Below are positions 44,193 through 53,220 of a stretch of 64,000 nucleotides of DNA, piece after piece; position 1 is the first letter of the stretch, and every line of letters begins with the position of its first letter. A program made the position numbers and the translations under genes. The DNA comes from an uncultured Eudoraea sp. (GTDB lineage Bacteria > Bacteroidota > Bacteroidia > Flavobacteriales > Flavobacteriaceae), in assembly GCF_947258525.1 (NCBI RefSeq), contig NZ_CAMYIP010000049.1, forward strand, positions 19,593 to 83,592, read 5' to 3'. The notes beneath the pieces were generated by a model. The model was not told the DNA's origin, did not search any database, and saw only the letters and a list, made by a program, of their open reading frames with translations.

Positions 44193-45188
44193 TTATACTA
44201 TTCCATTGGCTTCTACCCATTTAAATCGGAATTGATCCTCACTCAGTTTCATTCTTTCGGCAATACGTTGCAAACGATCCGGCATACCCAAAAGATAATC
44301 CCTGGCTTTTTGTGCCTCGTCTGAAAGGCTTCTTATTGCTTCGAGATCCCAATACTGATTCAATTTATTAAAGATGTCAATATAATCATGAGAAGTATAC
44401 ACTCCCAATCTTTGAGCGCAGTTGGAAAAATTTTCGAATGCAAGTCCCATGCTTTCTCCAGATTCCCTCAAGAAATGGGCCGGCATTACAATTTTCCTCT
44501 TCATCATATCTGCATAGGCTAGCATCATACCATTGGGGTCCTGGCCAAATATGGTCTTTACAAATTCCCTATATGCCAGATGATGACGCATTTCATCACC
44601 TGCAATTATGCTGCACATTTTACTCAGAAGAGCATTCCCCTTTTTCTTAGCCATCTGACCTACTCTTTTGTGCGAAACATTGGTAGCCAATTCCTGAAAT
44701 GAAGTATATACAAAATTCTTATACGGGTCTCTGTCTGTTCCAATATCAAAGCCATCATTAAGTAAGTACTGTGTTGAGATCTCAACTTCTCTCATGTTTA
44801 CCCTTCCGGAGAGATACAAATATTTATTAAGCACATCGCCGTGTCTGTTTTCTTCTGCTGTCCAGGCTCTAACCCATTTAGCCCAACCACTTGGTTCTTC
44901 TGTGTGCTGATTAATTCCTTCGACATCCATTAACCATGATTCATACGTTGGCAGTGCTTCTTCTGTAATAGTATCTGCAACCATAGTAACCCAAAAATCA
45001 TATCCCAATTCTTTAGATTCCTCTCTGATTTGCTCCACCTCATCAAAAAAACTTTCACTTCGTGAATCGGGAAGAAAATCAGAAGGTTGCCATATCTCAT
45101 CAATAGGAATTAAAAATGAATCCATAAACCCGGTAACTTGGGGTTCAATTGCCTGCATCACCTCCAGCCTTATATTTTTCGTAGACAT
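44193..45188 (-). CDS. Acyl-ACP desaturase (fatty acid desaturase type 2)
   Basis: This soluble di-iron enzyme introduces a cis double bond into acyl-ACP, like the plant stearoyl-ACP delta-9 desaturase. It has 331 residues. Both diiron EExxH-type motifs are visible: EENRHGD (Glu113, His116) and DEMRHHLAY (Glu199, His202). Further carboxylate ligands come from the TEEALPTYESW and SFQELATNVSH helices. The C-terminal half is helical with no membrane span. It gives the organism an aerobic route to unsaturated fatty acids. It stands alone between the bidirectional terminator and the metallophosphoesterase gene. Confidence 0.95.
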   Translation of the reverse strand: MSTKNIRLEVMQAIEPQVTGFMDSFLIPIDEIWQPSDFLPDSRSESFFDEVEQIREESKELGYDFWVTMVADTITEEALPTYESWLMDVEGINQHTEEPSGWAKWVRAWTAEENRHGDVLNKYLYLSGRVNMREVEISTQYLLNDGFDIGTDRDPYKNFVYTSFQELATNVSHKRVGQMAKKKGNALLSKMCSIIAGDEMRHHLAYREFVKTIFGQDPNGMMLAYADMMKRKIVMPAHFLRESGESMGLAFENFSNCAQRLGVYTSHDYIDIFNKLNQYWDLEAIRSLSDEAQKARDYLLGMPDRLQRIAERMKLSEDQFRFKWVEANGIV

Positions 45189-45251
45189 ATTTAATTTTTT
45201 TACAAATTACGACAATAAAATCTTGTATTTATTGTAGAAGCAATTCAAATA

Positions 45252-45977
45252 TTAATTTCTTCCCTTTTCATTTGGATAAAAAAGATAAACCGGATCACTT
45301 TGCCATACTTGTTTGGAATCTACGTCCATTATGGACAAGGGCCCTCTAAAAGCTGCTCCGGTATCCATATTCCATACATTCGCGGCCCTATGAGGTTTGT
45401 TTTTGCCAATTCTTGTTACAGGGGTATGACCAATATAAATTTCATGGTAATTGGAGAGTCTTTGAGGGTAATACAAGTCTGTTTCAGTAAGTTCCGGATC
45501 AATGGCCAATGCCAGTTCCCATAAAGTCCTATCCCAGTAGAATATTTTAGGAAAATATTCAAATTCTATACCTTTTAAGCTTGTGAAACCAGCATGAATA
45601 AACAAACGGTTCTTATCATCCAGATAGTAATTGTCCAGGTTATTATAAAAATCCATATGAACGCTTAGCGAACCATCCTCAAGTACCTCATAAGAATCCC
45701 TGCTAGCTTTACCTCCATGTTGTAACCAGGTAGGGTTATCTTTTCCTGTTCTAAGCCAATCATAACAAAGTTCATCATGGTTCCCCCTTAAAAATATGCA
45801 TTGGTGTGTTGCTCTTAGCCCAATTAAAAAATTTACCGTTTCAACAGCCTGGCTCCATCCGTCGACATAATCTCCCAGAAAAACAAGAAGATCATCCTCA
45901 CTGGCATTAGCCCTTTCCAAAACTTGTTGCAAAGCTTTCAGGCCAGAATGTATATCTCCGATTACTAAAGTTCTCAT
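45252..45977 (-). CDS. Metallophosphoesterase (serine/threonine phosphatase-like)
   Basis: This calcineurin-type phosphoesterase has the motifs GDIHSG (near 7-12), GDYVDG and GNHDE in order, then HAGF and GHTP. The track starts at 46043, but MRTLVIGDIHSGLKAL (ATG at 45977) begins right at the first motif. It overlaps the stop of the upstream zinc-ribbon gene as ATGA, so I take 241 residues. The family includes diadenosine-tetraphosphatases and PrpA/PrpB-like protein phosphatases; the substrate cannot be told. It is translationally coupled to the YdjG-like gene and so may act in the same stress pathway. Confidence 0.92.
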   Translation of the reverse strand: MRTLVIGDIHSGLKALQQVLERANASEDDLLVFLGDYVDGWSQAVETVNFLIGLRATHQCIFLRGNHDELCYDWLRTGKDNPTWLQHGGKASRDSYEVLEDGSLSVHMDFYNNLDNYYLDDKNRLFIHAGFTSLKGIEFEYFPKIFYWDRTLWELALAIDPELTETDLYYPQRLSNYHEIYIGHTPVTRIGKNKPHRAANVWNMDTGAAFRGPLSIMDVDSKQVWQSDPVYLFYPNEKGRN

Positions 45978-47062
45978 TTGGCAAAAATCGCAATAATTCC
46001 AATGATGGCCATAATAAAAAGTATGAGCAGGAATATTTTCCAAAACGAATAAGGCCGAATACCATGGATTTTACCGGTTTGCCCGTTTATGTAAAAGTGA
46101 TATTCCTTCCCTTTGTAATTGTAGAAACTTATATAAATAGGTAAAAGAACATGTTTAAAAGTTTCATTTGAAAGTTTTATATCCGAATGGTGAATCCTTT
46201 GTGTATCACCTCCAATATCTTGTCGTATCCATGAATGCGCTATTTCTTTGGCCTTTTGGAATGATTTACGATGTCCTTCTCTTAAGGTAATAGTGTATTT
46301 TTCGGTCACAAATCCAGAGAGATATTTTGAATTAAAGGTTGCAAGCTCTTTCAAATTCCAATGCGATATCTGCGTTGGAATTTCTTGTTGTTTATTCTCA
46401 GAAGCACTGATTAGTATATCATCAATAAAACCGTCAACCGTGCCATAGGCCGGCGTCCAACGCGTTTTTCTTACCTGTTTGGTTTGAGTTCCATTTTTAG
46501 TCTTATAGGTCTTGGTAACATAGTAATAATCTCCTCTTTGACCTTCATAGGATGCTACGAGTTCTGCATCAAAAGTCCAAAAAGGAAGATATAGCCCATG
46601 CATGGCTTCCGGATCTAACGATGCACGCTTGAGTTTATTTGGGGCAAACCACAATCCCTTTACCCACTTTTTGAATATCCTTCCAGCCTGTTTGCTATTT
46701 AATTGAAAAGGAACAAGTGCCCCCGGAAGTATCCAGCCTTCTCTTTCTGTATCCTCTCTAATAAGAGGCTCCCCACAATAGACACAATGAAGCGACTTGT
46801 AATTTTCTTCAACATGCTGGTTAGCCCCACAATTTTTACAATGCAGAAGATCTATAGTGGCATCATATGCATTATCTCCTACGGCCTTAAGATAATGTTG
46901 CAATTCAAGTTCTTCAAAACTTCGCTTTGCCTTTTCTATAAATTCTTCATATCCGCAGTACTCACATTTAACCTGATGTGAACCTGGTTTGTATTTTAGT
47001 TCTGCCCCACAATTGGCACAGGATTTTTTCTGTTCTGAATACTGGGTTTTTTCCATTTGCAT
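45974..47062 (-). CDS. YdjG-like zinc-ribbon membrane protein
   Basis: This 362-residue protein has two N-terminal zinc ribbons: C15/C18...C33/C36 (CANCGAEL, CEYCGYEE) and C75/C78...C93/C96 (CKNCGANQ, CVYCGEPL). A beta-rich middle region contains GLYLPFWTFDAELVASYEGQRGDYYY, and a single C-terminal membrane span (FWKIFLLILFIMAIIGIIAIF) follows. It resembles Bacillus YdjG, which works with the SPFH protein YdjI and PspA in membrane stress. Here the SPFH gene is directly upstream (51-nt gap), which supports this reading. Such proteins are often misnamed as primosomal or TFIIB-like because of the zinc ribbons. The function is by analogy only. Confidence 0.78.
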   Translation of the reverse strand: MQMEKTQYSEQKKSCANCGAELKYKPGSHQVKCEYCGYEEFIEKAKRSFEELELQHYLKAVGDNAYDATIDLLHCKNCGANQHVEENYKSLHCVYCGEPLIREDTEREGWILPGALVPFQLNSKQAGRIFKKWVKGLWFAPNKLKRASLDPEAMHGLYLPFWTFDAELVASYEGQRGDYYYVTKTYKTKNGTQTKQVRKTRWTPAYGTVDGFIDDILISASENKQQEIPTQISHWNLKELATFNSKYLSGFVTEKYTITLREGHRKSFQKAKEIAHSWIRQDIGGDTQRIHHSDIKLSNETFKHVLLPIYISFYNYKGKEYHFYINGQTGKIHGIRPYSFWKIFLLILFIMAIIGIIAIFAK

Positions 47063-47113
47063 TTGTTACCAAATTCAGCAAAATTGGTAAAGTGTTTCTA
47101 AATCCCGAGGGGT

Positions 47114-48250
47114 TTACTTTTGTGGCAAAGGTGGTGGGGTACTGCCACCTAAAAAAGCCTTTAGTTCTTCAATTTCTTTAAGAGCTGTCCACTCCAAAAG
47201 ACCCTGTTTCCATACAAGAGAATCTCTGTTAATAGTTCTGTTTGCAAACAGTTCTTTTAATTTGTCAAAAGTAACGGGGCCAAGTTGTTGCCCGTTTGCA
47301 GCATAGTAATACATTACCTGAACAGGCATCGGAGGTGGTAGAGCAGCTCCCTGTGGTTGTGGCGAAGTAACCGATTGCTGAGTTGGTTGACCCATTAGTG
47401 TTCCCATTTGTTGCGCCAGGACAAACCCCATGCCGAGTCCCATGCCAGCTCCGGCTGTACCTCCTTCATTTTTAGCTGCGGCTTCCATGGCTTTGGCTGC
47501 CTTAAATTGAGTGAGTTTGGACAAATCTAATTTATCTAATCTGCTGTATTCAAAAATCTCTTTCTTCAGTTCTTCCGGCATAGAAACGTTTTCTATATAG
47601 AATTTTTCCAATTCTATCCCTACACGTTCAAATTCAGGTTTCATGACTTCCTGACAAGTTTCAGAAAGTTCACTTGTATTTGCTGCGTATAACTCCAACG
47701 GCAGGTTGGCTTCTCCAACAGTATCCGTGAAACGAGTCACAATTAAGCTTTTAAGATGCTCATTTACTTCGTAATTCGTAAAATTCCCATCAGTGCCTAC
47801 TACATCAACTACAAACTTTCCAGGATCACTAATTCTAAAACTATAGGTTCCGAAAGCGCGTATCTCAGTCAACCCAAAACGCTCATCACTTAGCATTATC
47901 GGGTTTTTTGTGCCCCACTTTTCATCCGTAAATAACCTTGTGTTAACAAAATAAACTTCTGCCTTGAAAGGGCTGTCAAATCCATATTTCCATCCTTTTA
48001 AAGTAGTCAGAATTGGAAGGTTGTTGGTGTTAAGTGTATAGGTCCCCGGGTTAAAAACATCTGCCAGTTGACCCTCATTAACAAATACCGCTTTCTGACC
48101 TTCTCTAACCACCAATTTGGCATTATTTTTAATTTCATTTTGATACCGCTCAAATCTGTGAACTATAGTATCATTGGTGGTGTCAATCCATTCTACTATA
48201 TCAATAAACTCCTGACTTAGTTTCTTTTTTATCTCATCAAATAGGTTCAT
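47114..48250 (-). CDS. SPFH-domain (YdjI/virion core-like) protein with C-terminal GYF_2 domain
   Basis: There are 378 residues. The SPFH/band-7-like domain spans about 30-245 (VREGQKAVFVNEGQLADVFNPGTYTLNTNNLPIL ... EYSRLDKLDLSKLTQFKAAKAMEAAAKN). A Gly/Met-rich linker follows (GTAGAGMGLGMGFVLAQQMGTLMGQ). A GYF_2 domain covers about 312-365 (MYYYAANGQQLGPVTFDKLKELFANRTINRDSLVWKQGLLEWTALKEI), and the tail is TPPPLPQK. The first part matches the YdjI family, which in Bacillus is recruited to membranes by YdjG/YdjH. The GYF_2 domain binds proline-rich peptides and its own tail is proline-rich. It is the first gene of the set SPFH, zinc ribbon, metallophosphoesterase. Confidence 0.88.
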   Translation of the reverse strand: MNLFDEIKKKLSQEFIDIVEWIDTTNDTIVHRFERYQNEIKNNAKLVVREGQKAVFVNEGQLADVFNPGTYTLNTNNLPILTTLKGWKYGFDSPFKAEVYFVNTRLFTDEKWGTKNPIMLSDERFGLTEIRAFGTYSFRISDPGKFVVDVVGTDGNFTNYEVNEHLKSLIVTRFTDTVGEANLPLELYAANTSELSETCQEVMKPEFERVGIELEKFYIENVSMPEELKKEIFEYSRLDKLDLSKLTQFKAAKAMEAAAKNEGGTAGAGMGLGMGFVLAQQMGTLMGQPTQQSVTSPQPQGAALPPPMPVQVMYYYAANGQQLGPVTFDKLKELFANRTINRDSLVWKQGLLEWTALKEIEELKAFLGGSTPPPLPQK

Positions 48251-48424
48251 TTTGCTAAATTTTTAATTCCAGAAAAAGGTAAACAATTCTTTAAAGCAGA
48301 CCAAGCGTCTTTAATGAATAAATGGTTAAGACTAACACTCAGAATCAATAGGATAAATAGTAGTTGTTTTTTTGGTCTAACACCTAAATTCTCATTACTT
48401 TGGGAGTTACTTAATTACAATTTC

Positions 48425-49369
48425 ATGAAAGAAGTATTTTGTATAGGTGAAGTGCTCATAGATTTTGTGGCTGAAAAACAAGGAAGCGATTTATCCCTCG
48501 CCCGTGAATTCACAAAAAAAGCCGGCGGTGCCCCGGCTAATGTAGCTTGTGCAGTAGCCAAACTGGGAGGAAAAAGTACATTTATTGGTTGTGTTGGCAA
48601 TGACCCTTTTGGTACCTTTTTATTGAACGTATTAGAAAATGAAGGTGTGGACGTTTCTTTAGCACAACGTTCAGAAATTTTTACTACCCTGGCTTTTGTC
48701 TCTATTGCAGAAGACGGAGAACGTGATTTTGTCTTTAGCAGGGGTGCGGACAAAGAACTTAAATACAGTCCGGCAATTAAGAAAAGGTTCAATAAAAATA
48801 TAATACATTTTGGTGCAGCAACAGCACTTTTAGGTGGAAGTTTGGAGGAAGCATATGGACGGTTTTTATTTGATGCCATAACTCAAAACGCATTTATCAG
48901 TTTTGATCCAAATTACAGAGCGGACCTATGGAAAAACAAAACCGATATCTTTATTAAAAAGTGTATGCCATTTATTGAAAAATCTACACTCTGTAAGTTT
49001 AGTCTGGAAGAAGCCAAATTAATTTCAGGCAAGGAAAATATTTCGGAGGCTTGTGAATTTTTCCATGAAACCGGTACAGAAATCATTACAATTACGCTTG
49101 GTTCTGAAGGTACTTTTGTAAGTTCTCAGGGGCATTCACAGATAATCCCGAGTATTAGCGTAAAACCAGTTGATACCACAGGTGCAGGGGATGCTTTTAT
49201 TGGTTGTTTGTTAAAACAAATTTCCACACTGGATAATATTGAAAGTATGCGAAGTAATCCCGATTTACTTTTTGAAATGATCACTATGGCCAATAAAGCC
49301 GGGGCAATAACCACAATGAACTACGGGGCAATTAAGTCATTACCGTCTCAAACTCAACTCGACCATTAG
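48425..49369 (+). CDS. PfkB-family sugar kinase, probable fructokinase
   Basis: This ribokinase-fold kinase of 314 residues is taken from the ATG at 48425 (MKEVFCIGEVLIDFVAEKQG). The 37 codons before it in the track are not family sequence. The PfkB signatures are KKAGGAPANVACAVAKLGGKSTFIGCVGNDPFG and the catalytic DTTGAGDAFIGCLLKQ, with the general base Asp in GAGDAF. Together with the amylosucrase gene 2 nt downstream, the likely substrate is the fructose released from sucrose. The specificity is inference from that pairing. Confidence 0.9.
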   Translation: MKEVFCIGEVLIDFVAEKQGSDLSLAREFTKKAGGAPANVACAVAKLGGKSTFIGCVGNDPFGTFLLNVLENEGVDVSLAQRSEIFTTLAFVSIAEDGERDFVFSRGADKELKYSPAIKKRFNKNIIHFGAATALLGGSLEEAYGRFLFDAITQNAFISFDPNYRADLWKNKTDIFIKKCMPFIEKSTLCKFSLEEAKLISGKENISEACEFFHETGTEIITITLGSEGTFVSSQGHSQIIPSISVKPVDTTGAGDAFIGCLLKQISTLDNIESMRSNPDLLFEMITMANKAGAITTMNYGAIKSLPSQTQLDH

Positions 49370-49370
49370 A

Positions 49371-51311
49371 ATGAACCAAGCCTCATTACACCGCTTGTTG
49401 GCTTCAGATAAGCTGGATAAGCCGGAGAAAGCCAACCTTAATGACTTATTCGATTTGAGGCTATCCACTAACCATTCTATTATACAAAACTTATTCTTAT
49501 CGCTTTATCCGGAGACCACCACCCCAGATTCATTTCAATACCTAATGAAACTTTTGCCTGAACTTTTTAAGAAAAGGTCGAAAAATTATAAAATTCAGGA
49601 CTTAAGAAGGCTTAAAGATGCCAATTGGTATCAATCAGAAAAAATGGTCGGCATGCAATTGTATGTAGATCACTATAATAAGGATTTGAAAGGTCTAGAA
49701 ACTAAAATTCCATATTTGGAAAAATTAGGAGTTAACCTCATTCATATAATGCCTGTCACTACAAGGCCTACAGGAGAAAATGATGGGGGATATGCGGTGA
49801 ATAGCTATACCCGGGTAGACAAGAAATACGGTACAAAATCGGACTTGTTAAATCTGGTAAAAAAAATGCAGTCAAAAAATATGCATCTGATGATGGATTT
49901 TGTTGTAAATCATACTTCAGATGAATTTCCCTGGGCAAAAAAAGCAATGGCCGGTGATAAAAAATATCAAGATTATTATTATACATACCCGGACAGGCAA
50001 TTACCGGATGAATTTGAAAATTCCTTGCCGGAAGTGTTTCCCAGAACATCACCCGGTAATTTCACTTTCAATAAAAAAATGAATAAGTGGGTTATGACTG
50101 TGTTTAACGATTATCAATGGGATCTTAATTATACAAATCCTTTGGTATTTATGGATATGCTTACTAATCTGGTAGACTTAGCCAACTTAGGGGTAGATGT
50201 TATTCGCTTTGACGCCCTGGCCTTTCTTTGGAAGAAAATGGGCACAAATTCTCAAAATCTTCCGGAAGCCCATAGCTTAATTACATTATTTCGAATGTGT
50301 TTGCAAGTTGTTGCTCCGGGGGTTGTTTTACTGGCCGAAGCTATAGTTTCTCCCAGAGATATTATAAAGTATTATGGTGAGGGCATTAATAAAGGTAACG
50401 AGTGTGAAATTGCATATAATGCCACTTTAATGGCTTTGCTCTGGAATTCAATTGCAACAAAAAAAACACATCTATTATACAAGAATCTGCTTAACATACC
50501 AGGCAAACCCTCAGAGGGAACCTGGATAAATTATATCAGATGTCATGATGATATTGGACTTGGTTTTGAAGACCGCTACATATACGAAGTAGGTTGGGAT
50601 GCAGTTGCTCATAGAAAATTTTTGTTGGATTACTATGGCCAAAAACTTGATTGGTCGCCGGCTATGGGGCAAATTTTTATGTATAATCCCAAAAATGGTG
50701 ATGGAAGAATAACCGGCAGTGCAGCCTCTCTTCTTGGATTGGAAAAAGGTTTGGCACAGAACAATCAGGAATTGATAAAAATGTCGGTTGATAAAATCCT
50801 AATGTTACACGCTATAATTTTATCATATGGGGGAATTCCTATGATCTATGCCGGTGATGAAATAGGGATGTTAAATGATTATACTTATCTTAAAAATAAC
50901 GACTTAAAAGAAGATAGCAGATGGGCCAACAGGCCCAAACAAGATTGGAAAACGGTATCTGAATTAGATAAAATTGACACCCCGCAAACACAAATATTCC
51001 ATTCCTTAAAAAGACTAATAAAAATTAGGAAAAATACCCCGGTATTTGCTGACAAGAACAATTTAGTGTTACATCCTAACGCAAACCCACATCTTTTTAT
51101 GTTTGAGAGAATAAATAATTCTGAGAAAGATGTCCTTGTAATATGCAATTTTGATGAAAAAATTCATTTGGTTGAAGTCGGAACGCTTGATTCCATGGGC
51201 TATGTATCCGAAGGTAAATTGAAGGATCTGGTGTCAGGCAAAAATATTATTTTAAAAAGTGGCTTATTAGACATAAATCCATATCAAATATTTTGGCTGC
51301 GTAAGTCTTAG
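49371..51311 (+). CDS. Amylosucrase (GH13_4)
   Basis: This GH13 subfamily 4 enzyme transfers glucose from sucrose to an alpha-1,4-glucan or to water, releasing fructose. Its 646 residues match Neisseria amylosucrase in size. The helical N-terminal domain (about 1-90) is followed by the (beta/alpha)8 barrel. The nucleophile is Asp281 in VDVIRFDALAFLWKK, the acid/base Glu323 in LLAEAIVSPRD, and the transition-state Asp393 in YIRCHDDIGLGF. The amylosucrase-specific ENDGGYAVNSYTRVDKKYGT and CHDDIGLGFED support the subfamily over trehalose synthase. No signal peptide is seen, so sucrose would have to enter the cell. It overlaps the convergent AlbA_2 gene by 4 nt. Confidence 0.92.
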   Translation: MNQASLHRLLASDKLDKPEKANLNDLFDLRLSTNHSIIQNLFLSLYPETTTPDSFQYLMKLLPELFKKRSKNYKIQDLRRLKDANWYQSEKMVGMQLYVDHYNKDLKGLETKIPYLEKLGVNLIHIMPVTTRPTGENDGGYAVNSYTRVDKKYGTKSDLLNLVKKMQSKNMHLMMDFVVNHTSDEFPWAKKAMAGDKKYQDYYYTYPDRQLPDEFENSLPEVFPRTSPGNFTFNKKMNKWVMTVFNDYQWDLNYTNPLVFMDMLTNLVDLANLGVDVIRFDALAFLWKKMGTNSQNLPEAHSLITLFRMCLQVVAPGVVLLAEAIVSPRDIIKYYGEGINKGNECEIAYNATLMALLWNSIATKKTHLLYKNLLNIPGKPSEGTWINYIRCHDDIGLGFEDRYIYEVGWDAVAHRKFLLDYYGQKLDWSPAMGQIFMYNPKNGDGRITGSAASLLGLEKGLAQNNQELIKMSVDKILMLHAIILSYGGIPMIYAGDEIGMLNDYTYLKNNDLKEDSRWANRPKQDWKTVSELDKIDTPQTQIFHSLKRLIKIRKNTPVFADKNNLVLHPNANPHLFMFERINNSEKDVLVICNFDEKIHLVEVGTLDSMGYVSEGKLKDLVSGKNIILKSGLLDINPYQIFWLRKS

Positions 51312-52444
51312 CTATATTTTACTTTTCTTAAAATTCGCAGAGACTCTTTCAGAGATTTATAAATACTCAAATCATATTTCTTTAATATAGGCCTCGCTGC
51401 ATCCAGAAGATCCTTAGCTTCTTCAAAACCATTAAAATGGCATATAAGATAAGTTGCCGGTAATAATTTTAAATCTAGTTCTTCTGAACGTTTCAGGGAT
51501 ACCCCCCTTTGTATTTTTTGGAGTATTGCCTTGTTTGAATTAAAAATATGATGCAACGTCTTTTTGTCATATTGAGGCGGTTCAAAAATTAAATCGCTTT
51601 GAATTTGATAGGTCCCATTATCTGAAAAGAATATATCCACTTTTTCCAAAGGATAATATTTCTGTTGATCCCCTAGGCCCAATTTCACATACTCCATAAT
51701 AGTAAACGATTCATCATTATAATTTATGGAAATTTCATCGAGGGCAGAATAGAAAAGTTTAACCTGTTCGTTAATAAGTTCAATGTCAACCCTGGAATAA
51801 AAAACCTCATTTTTGACTTTCTTTTGATTCCCTGCCCAACAGAGTACAAACTGTTCTTTAAAAACCTTATAATTGCTAATCAGATCCCTGTGTCTGTTAT
51901 TTATAAAGTCTATAACACCATCAAGTGTCAGTTCAATATTATTTCGCGCATGTTGTTCAATTGTGGCAACAGTGTCTGAATTGATATCCTTCAACACAAC
52001 ATCAAAAGCCTTAGGCATGCTTATACTTCCGTCTCTGAAAAAAACGGCCCCACCATAGTATTTCCAAATATTACGCCGCAAAGCGCAAACTTTACCATTA
52101 GACTTTATAGTAACTAAACCTACCACTTTGCCTTCAGGTAAATGTGGAAAAGGAATATTCTCGTAAGAAATTAATGGAGGGTTATCCAAGTAAGCATTTA
52201 CGAGGTTTTGAATCTTACTATCATCAAAGAAATCTACTCCAACAATTTTATTGTCTTCATCCTCTACGCCAACTACTATAAATGAATTATTAATTGGATT
52301 GCTATTAGCCAGCGCACATACATGCTTCAGAAACTTAGCTTTCCCTTCTCGTTTACCTATATTTATGAACCTTTTTTTATCATAAAAACTATTCTCGTCA
52401 TTATGAGCCAAAAGGTTTTTTACCAATAGGCGTTTATTAATCAT
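51308..52444 (-). CDS. AlbA_2 domain (Schlafen-type) ATP-binding/DNA-binding protein
   Basis: This is a 378-residue protein with an N-terminal AlbA_2 (COG2865-like) domain. The family pattern is present: KREGKAKFLKHVCALANSNPINNSFIVVGVEDEDNKIVGVDFFDD, then FPHLPEGKVVGLVTIKSNGKVCALRRNIWKYYGGAVFFRDGSIS. The C-terminal half (180-378) is not a domain I recognise; it is helical and charged. Members are called putative transcriptional regulators or DNA-binding proteins, with little direct evidence. It follows the SDR gene with an ATGA overlap and meets the amylosucrase gene tail to tail (TTAG shared). Confidence 0.82.
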   Translation of the reverse strand: MINKRLLVKNLLAHNDENSFYDKKRFINIGKREGKAKFLKHVCALANSNPINNSFIVVGVEDEDNKIVGVDFFDDSKIQNLVNAYLDNPPLISYENIPFPHLPEGKVVGLVTIKSNGKVCALRRNIWKYYGGAVFFRDGSISMPKAFDVVLKDINSDTVATIEQHARNNIELTLDGVIDFINNRHRDLISNYKVFKEQFVLCWAGNQKKVKNEVFYSRVDIELINEQVKLFYSALDEISINYNDESFTIMEYVKLGLGDQQKYYPLEKVDIFFSDNGTYQIQSDLIFEPPQYDKKTLHHIFNSNKAILQKIQRGVSLKRSEELDLKLLPATYLICHFNGFEEAKDLLDAARPILKKYDLSIYKSLKESLRILRKVKYS

Positions 52445-53196
52445 ATTGTTTTATTGACTATTGTACTGCTTGCCTGAGCAGTGGGCATGACTACCAGATC
52501 TGCAATGTTTACATGAGACGGTTGTGAAATTACAAAGAAGATAATGTTTGCTATATCTTCCGGTTTTAAAGGTTGAAACCCCTTATAAACAGTCTTGGCT
52601 CTTTTTGCATCTCCTTTGAATCTAACATTGCTAAACTCAGTTTCCACCAATCCGGGGTTTACAGCTCCTACCCTTATCCCATAAGCGTTCAAATCAATTC
52701 GCATTCCCTGATTAATTGCATCAACAGCATGTTTACTGGCGCAATAAACATTCCCTCTTGGATAAACCTCTTTGCCCGCGGTAGAACCTATATTAATTAT
52801 GTGGCCCGAGTTGCGCTCCACCATTTGTGGTAAAATTGCCCTGGAGACGTATAATAGTCCTTTTACATTAATGTCTAACATAGCATCCCAATCCTCCAGA
52901 CTGCCTTTTTCTATAGGATCCAGGCCATGAGCATTTCCCGCATTATTAATCAAAATATCTATATGTCTGAATTCCTTGGGTAATGATTCAATAGTGGCTG
53001 AAACAATATCCTTATCACGTACATCAAAATTTAAAACACATACATCAGTTAAAGGTTCTAACTCCTTTTTCAATTCTTTTAAAAGCTCTGTTCTTCGTCC
53101 ACAAATTATCAAACGAATGCCATTAGCTGCAAAAAGCTGCGCTGTGGCCTTTCCTATGCCACTGGTTGCGCCTGTAATAAATGCTGTTTTCTTCAT
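52441..53196 (-). CDS. Short-chain dehydrogenase/reductase (YdfG-like)
   Basis: This NAD(P)-dependent classical SDR has 251 residues. The cofactor motif is TGATSGIGKA (near 8-17) and NNAG is in ILINNAGNAHG. The catalytic Ser is in NIGSTAGKE, with Tyr and Lys in YCASKHAV. The sequence GRRTELLKELKKEL and DPIEKGSLEDWDAMLDINVKGLLYVSRAILP resembles E. coli YdfG, which reduces 3-hydroxy acids such as L-allo-threonine. Arg-rich residues after the first strand (CGRR) suggest NADPH. It is translationally coupled to the AlbA_2 gene and 24 nt downstream of an aldo/keto reductase gene. Confidence 0.93.
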   Translation of the reverse strand: MKKTAFITGATSGIGKATAQLFAANGIRLIICGRRTELLKELKKELEPLTDVCVLNFDVRDKDIVSATIESLPKEFRHIDILINNAGNAHGLDPIEKGSLEDWDAMLDINVKGLLYVSRAILPQMVERNSGHIINIGSTAGKEVYPRGNVYCASKHAVDAINQGMRIDLNAYGIRVGAVNPGLVETEFSNVRFKGDAKRAKTVYKGFQPLKPEDIANIIFFVISQPSHVNIADLVVMPTAQASSTIVNKTI

Positions 53197-53220
53197 AAGA
53201 ATTAAATGAGAGATTATAAA

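Noticed and set aside
51308-52444. AlbA_2 protein as part of an anti-phage defence island
   Set aside because: The neighbours are metabolic reductases and amylosucrase, with no nuclease, helicase or integrase. Composition matches the surrounding genes.
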